Shown here: positions 51,837 to 61,423 of the stretch, one piece after another
Numbering within the stretch: position 1 is the stretch's first letter
Layout of the letters: each line of letters starts with the position of its first letter
DNA from: Aquificota bacterium
Lineage (GTDB): Bacteria > Aquificota > Aquificia > Desulfurobacteriales > DQVG01
Direction of reading: 5' to 3'
DNA length: 64,000 bases
NCBI GenBank assembly: GCA_027002265.1
Contig: JAMOTM010000052.1
Span: 1 to 64,000 of the forward strand
The notes under the pieces: generated by a model
Told to the model about the DNA's origin: nothing
Databases searched by the model: none
Seen by the model: the letters and a program-made list of their open reading frames with translations, nothing else
Program-made: the position numbers and the translations under genes

Positions 51837-52820
51837 ATGAGAAATATAAAAGCTTTTTTAAAGGACATTAATCAAAAGCCTTTGGATCCATTTATATGTA
51901 TTATAAAATCTCCAAAAGCAAATCATTATAAAAATCAAAGTTTAGCAAAATTTTTTCTAAATAGAAAGAAAATAGTTTTAGAAAAATTTATTCTTTTGAA
52001 AAAACCTCTTCAAAATTTTTTCTCCCGTGTTAAAAAAGCTTTTTTCAAAAATTTAAATTTATGGCCAGAAAGTATTTTTTGTTTTAACTCTATAAAAAAA
52101 GATTTACTTTTAAGGATAAACGTTTCTGTAAACTTTTCAGAAAAGAAACTTTTTGAACTTCAAAAGTTTTTATTAGATTTAGATCCAAAGGTTTGTGGAG
52201 GTTCTATTTTTAAAAATTTTGATAAAGAATTTTGTAAAGTAATGGAGTTTGGACGAAATTTTACCTACGAAAAGGTAGATACTTATCTTTTTAGAGTATC
52301 TTCCGAAAGTACTTTTCCGGAAAATTCCTATATTTTACCAGAAATAATTGCTTATTTAAGAAATTTATTTAAAAAGGAAAATTACAACACTATGGTTCAT
52401 ATAAACGCAAAAATTGGTCTTTTTACAATACCCTTAGCTAGACTTTTTAACAAAGCTTTTGGTTTCGATCCATCTCCTTTTAATATATATGATGCGTTAA
52501 TAAATAAGGATATTGCAAGACTACAAAAAATTTTGTATTTCTTTTCTAAATCTATACTAGAAAGTATTCCAGATGTAATATCCATAAATCCAGATGTACT
52601 TTTGATAGAAAATAAATCTCCTGTAAACCCTAAATTTTTTAGGGAAGTTTTGAAAAATACTTTTATAAAAAAAATAATTTTAATATCGGAAGATCTATTT
52701 AAAAATGATTTTGTTGAGCTTAGAAAATATAATTTTAAACTGGAAAAAATAGCTGTAGCAGAAATATCCCCAAAAGAGAAAAAGTATTTATATATCTCAA
52801 GTTTTGTATTTAAAAAGTAG
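51837..52820 (+). CDS. TrmA/RlmD-like methyltransferase-fold protein, apparently degenerate
   Basis: FRVSSESTFPENSYILPEIIAYLRNLF; weak motif I; DPPR-like and catalytic SC motifs not recognisable. Confidence 0.5.
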   Translation: MRNIKAFLKDINQKPLDPFICIIKSPKANHYKNQSLAKFFLNRKKIVLEKFILLKKPLQNFFSRVKKAFFKNLNLWPESIFCFNSIKKDLLLRINVSVNFSEKKLFELQKFLLDLDPKVCGGSIFKNFDKEFCKVMEFGRNFTYEKVDTYLFRVSSESTFPENSYILPEIIAYLRNLFKKENYNTMVHINAKIGLFTIPLARLFNKAFGFDPSPFNIYDALINKDIARLQKILYFFSKSILESIPDVISINPDVLLIENKSPVNPKFFREVLKNTFIKKIILISEDLFKNDFVELRKYNFKLEKIAVAEISPKEKKYLYISSFVFKK

Positions 52821-52858
52821 AAGCTAGTGTATTGTATCTATTTATATTTGGATTTATA

Positions 52859-52891
52859 TTTAATGTATTAATAACTTAATAATACATTAAA
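52859..52891. promoter_or_regulatory. 12-bp perfect inverted repeat TTTAATGTATTA-N9-TAATACATTAAA upstream of acyl-CoA synthetase gene
   Basis: Perfect dyad 27 bp before the start codon. Confidence 0.5.
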
Positions 52892-52917
52892 AATAGTTAA
52901 AAAAATAGAAGGTAGGT

Positions 52918-54498
52918 ATGAAAAACGAACTTCTAAAAATTTGGAAAGATAATTTTCTAAAGGAAGTTCCAATATACTACCAAAAGAAAAATGGCAAATA
53001 TAAAGAATATCTTTTTAGTGATTTTGGAAGACTTATAACATATTATCAAAGACTTTTAAAAACTCAGGAAGAAGATAGGGTTTTAATTTTTTCTGAAAAT
53101 AGTCCATATTTTATAGGGGCCTATTTTGCAAGTATTTTTAAGGGAAATATTGTAGTTCCAGTAGATCCCTTTTTAGCTTATTTAGAGCTTTTTAATATTC
53201 TAAGGGATTGTCAGCCAAAAGCTATATTTACTTCCAAAAAAAATTTAAATGTAGTAAAAGATGCTATAAAAAACTTAGGATATACCCCTCAAGTTATTGT
53301 CTTAGAAAATATCTCCCTTGCAAATGAAATTGAAATAGAGCTTGTAGATAGAGATTTTGATAAAGTAATGCAAATTCTATACACTTCTGGAACTACAGGA
53401 AATCCAAAGGGAGTAATGCTTACTTTTAAAAATATTTTTTCAAACATATATGGAATTGATGAAACAAAAATTCTAAAGTCAGATGATCGAGTAATTGTAA
53501 TTTTGCCATATTTTCATGCTTATCCGTTAATGACAACTTTGCTTTTACCTTTTACTTTAGGAATTAAAAGTTATCAAATAGAATACTTAACTCCAAAAGA
53601 TATTTTATCTACTTTAAAAGACGCAAAAATAACTATTTTAGTTGGTGTTCCAAAGTTATTTTCCTTATTTTTAAATGGAATTTATAAAAAACTTGAAGAA
53701 AATAAGATAAAAAAAATTTCTTTTTCTTTATTTTCAGGTCTCACAAAAAAACTAGATATAAAACTTTTAAAAAAGCTATTTTTCAAAAAGCTCCATAAGG
53801 AATTTGCTCCTTACATTAGATATTTTATAAGTGGAGGTGCTAAACTTCCAAAAGAAATTGGAGAAACTTTTTATGCCCTTGGTTATACTATTTTAGAAGG
53901 ATACGGATTAACTGAAACTTCTCCTATTGTTAGTTTTAACCGTCCAAATGCTTTGAAGATAGGCTCTGTTGGTCTTCCTATAAAACATTGCAAAGTAAAA
54001 ATATCTAAAGATGGGGAAGTTTTAGTAAAAGGTTTAAATGTAATGAAAGGATATTTTAATAAGCTTGAAGAGACTCGAGAAGTATTTACAGAAGATGGAT
54101 ACTTTAAAACTGGAGATCTTGGAAAAATAGATAAAGATGGATTTTTATATATCACAGGAAGAAAAAAAGAACTCATTGTTTTAGATACTGGAAAAAAAAT
54201 TTTTCCAGAAGATATTGAAAATCGAGTTCTAAAAAGTCCATTTATAGAAGAGTGTGCTCTTTTGTATTTAGATGGAAAGCTTGTTTTAATTGTTAAACCT
54301 TATGAAGAATTTTATGATCATCCAAATTTAGATAAGATTTTAAAAGAGGAAATTCATAAAGCCTTAAAAACACTTCAATTTTGGCAAAAACCAAAAGAAA
54401 TAAGAATAAGTTTTGAAAGTTTACCTCGAACTAGAATAGGGAAATTAAAGAGATTTTTACTTTACGAATTATATAAAGAGCTTTCAAAAAAAATTTAA
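52918..54498 (+). CDS. AMP-forming long-chain acyl-CoA/acyl-ACP synthetase
   Basis: ILYTSGTTGNPKGVMLTFKN; EGYGLTETSPIV; YFKTGDLGKIDKDGFLYITGRKKELIV. Confidence 0.92.
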   Translation: MKNELLKIWKDNFLKEVPIYYQKKNGKYKEYLFSDFGRLITYYQRLLKTQEEDRVLIFSENSPYFIGAYFASIFKGNIVVPVDPFLAYLELFNILRDCQPKAIFTSKKNLNVVKDAIKNLGYTPQVIVLENISLANEIEIELVDRDFDKVMQILYTSGTTGNPKGVMLTFKNIFSNIYGIDETKILKSDDRVIVILPYFHAYPLMTTLLLPFTLGIKSYQIEYLTPKDILSTLKDAKITILVGVPKLFSLFLNGIYKKLEENKIKKISFSLFSGLTKKLDIKLLKKLFFKKLHKEFAPYIRYFISGGAKLPKEIGETFYALGYTILEGYGLTETSPIVSFNRPNALKIGSVGLPIKHCKVKISKDGEVLVKGLNVMKGYFNKLEETREVFTEDGYFKTGDLGKIDKDGFLYITGRKKELIVLDTGKKIFPEDIENRVLKSPFIEECALLYLDGKLVLIVKPYEEFYDHPNLDKILKEEIHKALKTLQFWQKPKEIRISFESLPRTRIGKLKRFLLYELYKELSKKI

Positions 54499-54510
54499 AA
54501 AGGAGATTTT

Positions 54511-55278
54511 ATGGGTTGTCCTTGTAAAGAAAAAAAAATAAAAAAACTTCCAAAGACGGCTTTATCAAGTGTAAAAGTTTCAATTTATCCAGGATGTTGT
54601 AAACAATACGAAGAAGAATTTTCAAACTTAATAGAAGCTTTAAATTTACTTCCTTGCGAATATTATATTTTTGACGAACTTCCTTGTTGTTCTCATAACG
54701 TTTTTGCATTTTTAAGACCTCAGCTTGCTGTAAAAGTGAATATAAATTCTTTAGAGGAAATGAGTAAATATTCAAATGTGGCGCTTACTTCTTGTTCTTC
54801 ATGCTTTTTATGTTTTAAAGAAACCTTAAAAGTAGCTTATGAAGTTTACAGAGAGCATGTAGTAAATCCTTTTTTTAAGCTTTATAACTCTTTTACTTTT
54901 CTTTACAAGTTCTTTTTCAGATACCTTTATACAGCCTTATCTTTTTACCAAAATAAAAAAATTCTTTTTTTAATAGGTATTCATAATATACTGGGGGAAG
55001 ATAGAAAAGATATCTTTTATGATTATCTAATGGAATTTTCTGATCTTAATATAGATATTTTTGAATATAAATATTTTGACTTTAACACCCTAAGAAAGTA
55101 TAAAATATATAAAGAACCTTTTGATTTTTATGTAGAAACTTTAAAAAAAGTGAAAGAAAAATATGACCTTGCAATTTCTTTCTCTTCTCTAAATACTTTC
55201 TTTTTAAAACAAATTTTTAAAGATTTTATAAAAGATATTTGGAAGGAAATTGCAAATTTAAAATACCGCCTCGGTTAA
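54511..55278 (+). CDS. cysteine-rich (CCG-domain-like, HdrB-type) protein
   Basis: IYPGCCKQY; ELPCCSHNVF; LTSCSSCFLCFKE. Confidence 0.55.
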   Translation: MGCPCKEKKIKKLPKTALSSVKVSIYPGCCKQYEEEFSNLIEALNLLPCEYYIFDELPCCSHNVFAFLRPQLAVKVNINSLEEMSKYSNVALTSCSSCFLCFKETLKVAYEVYREHVVNPFFKLYNSFTFLYKFFFRYLYTALSFYQNKKILFLIGIHNILGEDRKDIFYDYLMEFSDLNIDIFEYKYFDFNTLRKYKIYKEPFDFYVETLKKVKEKYDLAISFSSLNTFFLKQIFKDFIKDIWKEIANLKYRLG

Positions 55279-55291
55279 GGAGGTAATAAAA

Positions 55292-55903
55292 GTGAGAGAT
55301 ATATATATAACTTTTTTACTTTGTATTTTAGCATTTTTTGCATCTTCTATCCCTTTTGGGTATATAATTGCAAAATTAAAAGGTATAGATATTAGAAAAT
55401 ATGGTTCAGGGAATATTGGAGCTACAAATGTTACTAGAGTTTTAGGGAAAAAATACGGAGCTTTAGTTTTATTTTTAGATGCTATTAAGGGAGCTATTTT
55501 TGTTTTAATAGGTAAATTTTTTAACTTAAATCTTTTTGAACTTACCTTAATTGCCTTATTTGCAATTTTGGGACATATGTTTTCTCCCTTTCTAAAGGGT
55601 AAAGGTGGAAAAGGGGTTGCAACTGCAGTTGGAACTTTTTTAGTAATTTCACCTTTGACAACCTTATTTGCAATTTTAGATTTTATTTTAGTGTTTTTAG
55701 TAACTCGTATAGTTTCTCTATCTTCTTTATCCGCAGTCTTAATTTTTCTTCTTAGCTTTCCTTTAATAGAAAGAAGAGATCCTTATATGCCTTATGCCCT
55801 TATTATAGTTTTAATTATAGCTACATTAATTTTTTATAAACATAAAGATAACATTTCTCGTCTTTTAAAAGGACAAGAATATAGATTTGGAGAAAAAAGA
55901 TAA
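55292..55903 (+). CDS. plsY: glycerol-3-phosphate acyltransferase PlsY
   Basis: SIPFGYIIAKLKGIDIRKYGSGNIGATNVTRVLGKK; GHMFSPFLKGKGGKGVATAVG. Confidence 0.95.
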   Translation: MRDIYITFLLCILAFFASSIPFGYIIAKLKGIDIRKYGSGNIGATNVTRVLGKKYGALVLFLDAIKGAIFVLIGKFFNLNLFELTLIALFAILGHMFSPFLKGKGGKGVATAVGTFLVISPLTTLFAILDFILVFLVTRIVSLSSLSAVLIFLLSFPLIERRDPYMPYALIIVLIIATLIFYKHKDNISRLLKGQEYRFGEKR

Positions 55904-56634
55904 TGTTTTTTGAAGCTTTAGGTGAATTTTCAATATTTTTATTTAAAGTTCTTTTTACTCCTTTTAGACTTAAACACTTTTTTAGAGATTTTTTTACTTA
56001 TATTATTCAAAGTACACCTTTAATTGTTATGGCTTCCTTATCTGTAGGAGCTGTTTTAGCTTTAGAAGGATATATTTCTTTAAAACCTTTTGGCGCTACG
56101 GATTATATAAGTGCAGGGGTAGCTTTATCTTTATTTAGGGAGCTTTCTCCAGTTATGGTAAATTTTTTACTTGCCGCAAGAAGTACATCTTCGCTTGCAA
56201 GTAAAATTGCAACTTTAAAAGTTACAGAAAGATTAGAAGCTTTAGAAATGCTTGCTATAAATCCGATTTCTTTTTTGGCCACTCCAGCAATGTATGCTTT
56301 TATCTTTGGAAGTATTCTTTTAACTCTTATTGGAGATGCGTTTGGAATTTTAGGGAGTATATTAACTTGTAAATATGCTTTTTCTTTAAATTCTAAGGCT
56401 CAATATAGCTATATATATACTATCATAGAATATAGAGACTTACTTCATGGGCTCATAAAAAGTTTCTTCTTTGGTATTTTTACTTGTGCTTTTGCATGTT
56501 ATTTTGGTTTTAAAGCAGATTTAGGAAGTGAAGGTGTTGGAAAAGCAACTACAAGAGCAGTAACATACTCCTCTATTTTTATATTAATTTCAGATTATTT
56601 TTTAACAAACATCTTACATTCTTTAAAAATTTAA
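55903..56634 (+). CDS. mlaE: MlaE-family ABC transporter permease
   Basis: LSVGAVLALEGYISLKPFGATDYI...LFRELSPVMVNFLLAARSTSSLASKIATLKVTERLEALEMLAINP. Confidence 0.9.
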   Translation: MFFEALGEFSIFLFKVLFTPFRLKHFFRDFFTYIIQSTPLIVMASLSVGAVLALEGYISLKPFGATDYISAGVALSLFRELSPVMVNFLLAARSTSSLASKIATLKVTERLEALEMLAINPISFLATPAMYAFIFGSILLTLIGDAFGILGSILTCKYAFSLNSKAQYSYIYTIIEYRDLLHGLIKSFFFGIFTCAFACYFGFKADLGSEGVGKATTRAVTYSSIFILISDYFLTNILHSLKI

Positions 56635-56637
56635 AAT

Positions 56638-56660
56638 TGGGGAAGAAAAATTCTTCCCCA
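56638..56660. terminator. 10-bp perfect hairpin TGGGGAAGAA-AAA-TTCTTCCCCA between convergent genes
   Basis: Perfect dyad. Confidence 0.8.
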
Positions 56661-56664
56661 TAAA

Positions 56665-56886
56665 TTATTTTTTAAACTCCTTTTTTACTTTTTCCAAAGC
56701 TGCTTGCATTAAATCTTTATAGTGTAAACGAAGTTTTTTTAGCTCTTCAAGTTTAAGTTCCTCTTCCGGAGTTAAATATTCTTTTCTTTCCATTTCATCT
56801 ATTAAATCATCTAATTCTTGATGTTTTTCTTCCCACTCTTTAAATTCTGGAATATTTTTTCGAGCTATCTCTTTTAAGTTTTCCAT
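56665..56886 (-). CDS. DUF465-like small coiled-coil protein
   Basis: FKEWEEKHQELDDLIDEMERKEYLTPEEELKLEELKKLRLHYKD. Confidence 0.65.
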   Translation of the reverse strand: MENLKEIARKNIPEFKEWEEKHQELDDLIDEMERKEYLTPEEELKLEELKKLRLHYKDLMQAALEKVKKEFKK

Positions 56887-56933
56887 AATTTTCCTCCTAA
56901 AGATTTTAATCTACTAATATTTTTATTATAACA

Positions 56934-57758
56934 TCACTTAGTCTCTGCATTTAAAATTTCTATATATAGTTGAAAAATATAATCTGGATCTTTTAAACAC
57001 TTTTCTAATTTAGATTTATAACTTGGATATTTTTTGATCATTTCTTTTATAAGCTTTTTATAAGTTTCTATGTCCCCCTTCCCTTTATAATAAATTGCAT
57101 TTTCAATATCACTTGTTAAATCTAAAAGGGAAGATTTTTGGTTTTCTCCCTCAATTTCGTATATTAAAGTTGTATTTTCTTTATTTTTTGTATTTTTATT
57201 TAAATTTTCCTTTTGTATTTTAGTTTTATTTTCTAAAATGTTGGTAACTTCATTTTCCTTTTTAATGTTTTCTATTTTACTTCTAGTTAAGGTTAAATTT
57301 TCAAAAGTTTTATTAGAACTTCCTTTTTTCTGTAAGTTCACATTTTTTAACTCAAAAGAATCATTTAATCTATAATTAGGAATTAAATTTGATGTGTAAT
57401 TAGAATTTTTTAAAATTTTCTGAAGTTCATTAAATACAGATAAAATTTTTGAAATATTTTGAGTTAAGTTATCGAGTTTTTTATTTAAAATTTTTATTTC
57501 TCTTTTTATTTCATTTTGATTAGTAGTTAAATTATCTATTTTTCTATTAAGTAAAGTAATATTATCTTTTATTACTTTAGTTTCATTTAGAAGTTTCCAA
57601 AGTCTTTTTCTATTTCCCCTTTCTAAAAGATAAGTTCCCCATATAATTCTAAATTCTTTTGGAGAAAGAACCAAGTTATATTTTTTTTGTTTAGTTTTTG
57701 CATATGTAAAGTTAAAACATAAAAGACTTATAAAAAGTAGAAAAAACGATTTTTTCAT
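56934..57758 (-). CDS. secreted coiled-coil hypothetical protein
   Basis: N-terminal signal peptide; coiled-coil N-rich region. Confidence 0.45.
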   Translation of the reverse strand: MKKSFFLLFISLLCFNFTYAKTKQKKYNLVLSPKEFRIIWGTYLLERGNRKRLWKLLNETKVIKDNITLLNRKIDNLTTNQNEIKREIKILNKKLDNLTQNISKILSVFNELQKILKNSNYTSNLIPNYRLNDSFELKNVNLQKKGSSNKTFENLTLTRSKIENIKKENEVTNILENKTKIQKENLNKNTKNKENTTLIYEIEGENQKSSLLDLTSDIENAIYYKGKGDIETYKKLIKEMIKKYPSYKSKLEKCLKDPDYIFQLYIEILNAETK

Positions 57759-58056
57759 TTCTTGCCTCCAAAACTTTTATACTTTTTCTTTGTTTTAATT
57801 TATTATAACTCTCATCTTTTCAATTTCTAAGTGCTTACAATTCAACAATTTATAAATATTGTATTTTCTTTATATTATAACCTTCCTATTTCTTCTATAG
57901 GGTGTTATAATAAAATCATAATGGTTTTGATCATAAATTTTATTTGATTATAAATTTTTTCTAATACCATAGTTTTTTAAAATTATCTACTATTAAATAA
58001 ATTTTTATTTTACATTACCATGAAAATTATTAAAAAATTTAAAGGGAGGATAAAAA

Positions 58057-58212
58057 ATGAAAGAAAAAAAAGTATTATGTGAAGTTTATGCAAGAGTTGT
58101 AGGTTATCACAGACCAACTATGAACTATAACTCTGGAAAGAAACAAGAGTGGGTTGAAAGAAAGCTCATCAAAAACTTAAACTCTCTTTTAGTAAAAAGG
58201 GCAACCGCTTAA
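58057..58212 (+). CDS. 51-aa stand-alone anaerobic ribonucleotide reductase (NrdD) C-terminal glycyl-radical-like segment
   Basis: MKEKKVLCEVYARVVGYHRPTMNYNSGKKQEWVERK... with RVVGY motif; RBS GGGAGGA; upstream of nrdG; absent from ORF track. Confidence 0.75.
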   Translation: MKEKKVLCEVYARVVGYHRPTMNYNSGKKQEWVERKLIKNLNSLLVKRATA

Positions 58213-58214
58213 TT

Positions 58215-58245
58215 TGGGAAGGGCCCTTTTGGCCTTCCCATTTTT
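58215..58245 (+). terminator. Intrinsic terminator/attenuator TGGGAAGG(G)CC-CTTTT-GGCCTTCCCA-TTTTT between NrdD tail gene and nrdG
   Basis: GC stem plus T run. Confidence 0.75.
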
Positions 58246-58258
58246 GTACGAGGAAAAA

Positions 58259-58942
58259 ATGAGATTTGTAGGATTAATAAGATCTTCTTTAATAGAATAT
58301 CCTCCTTATATAGCCCATATAACTTTTGTTCCCGGTTGTATTTTCCGCTGTGATTACTGTTATAACAAAGAAATTGTGGAAGATACTTCTGAGGAAAATT
58401 ATACTGAAAAAGATCTTATAAATATGATTAAATTTGATAACAAATTTTCAAAATTTGTAAAAGCCCTTGTAATATCTGGTGGAGAACCTCTTTTATATCA
58501 AAAAGAATTAAAACCCTTTGTTGAAGAGCTCAAAAATTTAGGTTTATATGTAAGAATAGATACTACTGCGGCTTTAAAAAATGAAGATTTTTTAGAAATT
58601 TTAAATGGGTTATCTATAACTTTAAAACCAATTTCTTACTATAACGCATCTCAAATTAGAAATTTAAAGGAAAATTTAAAAATTTCGCAAGATTTGGATT
58701 ATAACTATAGAGAACTTAGAATAACTTTAACTCAAGAAAATTATAAAGAGGTTTTAAAAACTTTTGATAGCATTAAAAATATTTTAGATTTTGAAAAATG
58801 GGATTTTAAAATTATTAAAGCAAAATTTATAGATGAGAACGTTCATATAGGAAAGTTTACTTTAATTGAAGATAAAATTTTGGAAAACATTTATCAAAGT
58901 TTTAAAAATTATCCTTTTAAATCTATAACCCTTCAAAAGTAA
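58259..58942 (+). CDS. nrdG: anaerobic ribonucleoside-triphosphate reductase activating protein (radical SAM); start ATG 58259
   Basis: FVPGCIFRCDYCYNKEIV; ISGGEPLL. Confidence 0.85.
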   Translation: MRFVGLIRSSLIEYPPYIAHITFVPGCIFRCDYCYNKEIVEDTSEENYTEKDLINMIKFDNKFSKFVKALVISGGEPLLYQKELKPFVEELKNLGLYVRIDTTAALKNEDFLEILNGLSITLKPISYYNASQIRNLKENLKISQDLDYNYRELRITLTQENYKEVLKTFDSIKNILDFEKWDFKIIKAKFIDENVHIGKFTLIEDKILENIYQSFKNYPFKSITLQK

Positions 58943-59042
58943 GTTTTCCTTTCAAATAGTATAATTAGTTTTGCAAAGGAAAATTTTATCTTTATTTGAA
59001 AATCCTATTAAGAATTTACAAAATCATAATAGAGGTAAAAAT

Positions 59043-60752
59043 ATGAAAGTTATTTTTGAAACAAAAATTCCAATTACAATAAATCTAGAAGATGTTTTTG
59101 AAGAGATAGGAATTCCTAAAGATACCTCATATAAAATTTTAAAAAAATCTATAGATGCTCGTTTAAAAACTCCTCATATTTTCTATAGACTTTTATTAGA
59201 TATAGATGATACATTAGCTCAAAAGCTTCTTTCGAAAAATATGGTTTTACCTTATGAAGAGGAGGAAAAACAGCTTTCTATAAAAAAATCTAAAGAAGAA
59301 AGAATTTTAGTTGTAGGAAGTGGACCTTCTTCTCTATTTTGTGCTTATGTTTTAGCTTTATCTGGAAAAAAAGTAGTTATTGTAGAAAGGGGAAGAAGAA
59401 TAGAAGATAGAGTTAAAGACGTTGAAAAATTTTTTGAAAAGCAAGTTTTGGATGAAAACTCAAATATTCAATTTGGGGAAGGGGGGGCTGGAACTTTCTC
59501 AGATGGAAAACTATTTTCTAGAGTTAAAAGCGAATATAAAAAATTTATTTTTGAAACTCTAGTAAAATGTGGGGCTCCCGAGGATATTTTATATCTTTCT
59601 CATCCTCATATTGGAACAGATAAATTAAGATCAACTATTGTTAATTTTAGAAAGCTTCTGGAAAATTTGGGAGTTGAAATTAGGTTCTCTACTTTATTTT
59701 TAGACTTTGAACTTAAGGAAAATAAAATAGTAAAAGTTATTTTAAAAGATTTAGAAAAAAGAGAAATTTATGAAGAATATTTTGACAAAATTATTTTAGG
59801 AATTGGACACTCTGCAAGAGATGTATATTTTACTTTATATAAAAAAAATATTAACTTAATTTATAAAGGTTTTGCGATAGGAGTAAGGGTTCAACATCCT
59901 CAAGAATATATAAATAAACTTTTTTATAAAAAGTTTTATAAACACCCAAAACTTCCTCCTGCAGAATATAATTTAACTTATCAAGTCGGAAACAGAGGAG
60001 TTTTTACATTTTGTATGTGTCCTGGAGGAGTTGTTTTAAATGCAACAAGTGAACTTAACAGCTCTTTAACAAATGGAATGAGCAATTACTATAGAGAAAC
60101 TCCCTATGCAAATAGTGCTGTTGTAACTCAAATTTTTGAAAAGGACATTTATAAATATTTTGCAAAGAAATTACAAGAAAATAAGTTTTTCTTTGAAGAA
60201 ATTTTAGAAAAAATTCCTAAAGATTCTATTTTTTATAAGGTATATGCAGAGCTTTACAAAAATGTAAACTATCTTCTTCCTAAAAAGGAGATTTGGGCTT
60301 TAGCTATTTTATTTCAAAAAGAACTTGAAGTAAAAAGTTTTTATAAAGTAAAAAAGGAATATTATCTTCCAGCTCAAAGAGGAACGGATTTTTTAAAAGG
60401 TATTATTAGAGGTCATCTTCCAGCAACAAATGCACTTCCTGGAGTTTATGAAACACGCTTAGATGAAATTTTACCTTCATTTATTTTAGTTCCTATAAAG
60501 ATAGCTTTAAAAGCTTGGAGTAAAAAATATAAAAATTTTGTATCTGAAAATACTCTTATTATTGGCTCTGAAACAAGAACTTCATCTCCGGTAAGAATAT
60601 TAAGGGAAAAAGACTTTAAGGTTTTAACAAAGGAAAATAAAAAAATAGAAAATCTATATGTTATTGGAGAAGGAAGTGGTTATTCTGGAGGTATAACCTC
60701 AAGCGCTATAGATGGTATTAAATGTGCTTTAAGTATAATAGAGGAAGGTTAA
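59043..60752 (+). CDS. FAD-dependent dehydrogenase (COG2509-like); start probably ATG 59043
   Basis: VVGSGPSSLFCAYVLALSGKKVVIVERG; FGEGGAGTFSDGKLFSRVKS; GEGSGYSGGITSSAIDGIKCA. Confidence 0.88.
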   Translation: MKVIFETKIPITINLEDVFEEIGIPKDTSYKILKKSIDARLKTPHIFYRLLLDIDDTLAQKLLSKNMVLPYEEEEKQLSIKKSKEERILVVGSGPSSLFCAYVLALSGKKVVIVERGRRIEDRVKDVEKFFEKQVLDENSNIQFGEGGAGTFSDGKLFSRVKSEYKKFIFETLVKCGAPEDILYLSHPHIGTDKLRSTIVNFRKLLENLGVEIRFSTLFLDFELKENKIVKVILKDLEKREIYEEYFDKIILGIGHSARDVYFTLYKKNINLIYKGFAIGVRVQHPQEYINKLFYKKFYKHPKLPPAEYNLTYQVGNRGVFTFCMCPGGVVLNATSELNSSLTNGMSNYYRETPYANSAVVTQIFEKDIYKYFAKKLQENKFFFEEILEKIPKDSIFYKVYAELYKNVNYLLPKKEIWALAILFQKELEVKSFYKVKKEYYLPAQRGTDFLKGIIRGHLPATNALPGVYETRLDEILPSFILVPIKIALKAWSKKYKNFVSENTLIIGSETRTSSPVRILREKDFKVLTKENKKIENLYVIGEGSGYSGGITSSAIDGIKCALSIIEEG

Positions 60753-60754
60753 AT

Positions 60755-61417
60755 ATGGATAAAAATAAAGTTTGGAAAGAAATAAAGGGTTGGGCTATTG
60801 CTATAGGTATAGCATTATTTTTAAGGTATTTTATTTTTCAATTTTTCTTTATTCCTAGTGGATCTATGATTCCTACTTTACTAGTTGGGGATTTAGTTTT
60901 AGGGGAAAAGATTTCTTATCGTTTTAAAAAGCCAGAAAGAGGAGATGTTGTTATTTTTTATTATCCTAAAGATAAAAGTGTTTTTTACATAAAAAGGATA
61001 ATTGGTCTTCCAGGGGATAACTTAACTATATATGGAGATTTTATAGAAATAAATGGAAAAAAAGTAAAATATGAATATATCGGAGAAAAATCTTTCATAG
61101 ATAATGGAAAAAAGGTTTTGGGAAAACTTTATATAGAGTATTTGCCAAAAAAGTACTCTTCGGGATATAAAAAGCACTATGTTTTTATAGAAAAAAATAA
61201 TCCTATGGTATTAAATATTCATATTCCAAAAAATAAATATTTTGTTATGGGAGATAATAGAGATAATAGTTATGATAGTAGATATTGGGGTTTTGTTGAT
61301 AAAAAAGATATAAACGCTAGAGGAATTCTAATATTAATATCTCTAGATAAATATCATTATTATCTTCCTCGTTTAAATAGAATTTTAAGACCTATAGATA
61401 AATTGGATATAAAGTAA
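60755..61417 (+). CDS. lepB: signal peptidase I
   Basis: FIPSGSMIPTLLVGDLVL; YIKRIIGLPGDNL; MGDNRDNSYDSRYWGFV. Confidence 0.93.
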   Translation: MDKNKVWKEIKGWAIAIGIALFLRYFIFQFFFIPSGSMIPTLLVGDLVLGEKISYRFKKPERGDVVIFYYPKDKSVFYIKRIIGLPGDNLTIYGDFIEINGKKVKYEYIGEKSFIDNGKKVLGKLYIEYLPKKYSSGYKKHYVFIEKNNPMVLNIHIPKNKYFVMGDNRDNSYDSRYWGFVDKKDINARGILILISLDKYHYYLPRLNRILRPIDKLDIK

Positions 61418-61423
61418 GTTATT

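Noticed and set aside
54509-54775. Minus-strand 88-aa ORF
   Set aside because: Fully antisense to the cysteine-rich CDS 54511-55278; low-complexity translation of AT-rich DNA. The same reasoning applies to 144-422, 7159-7389, 8269-8511, 9634-9816, 10564-10779, 14565-14777, 16756-17046, 19178-19375, 24425-24658, 26168-26383, 28586-28825, 31604-31894, 33261-33575, 48890-49090, 50738-51013, 51490-51741, 53883-54176 and 61554-61769.
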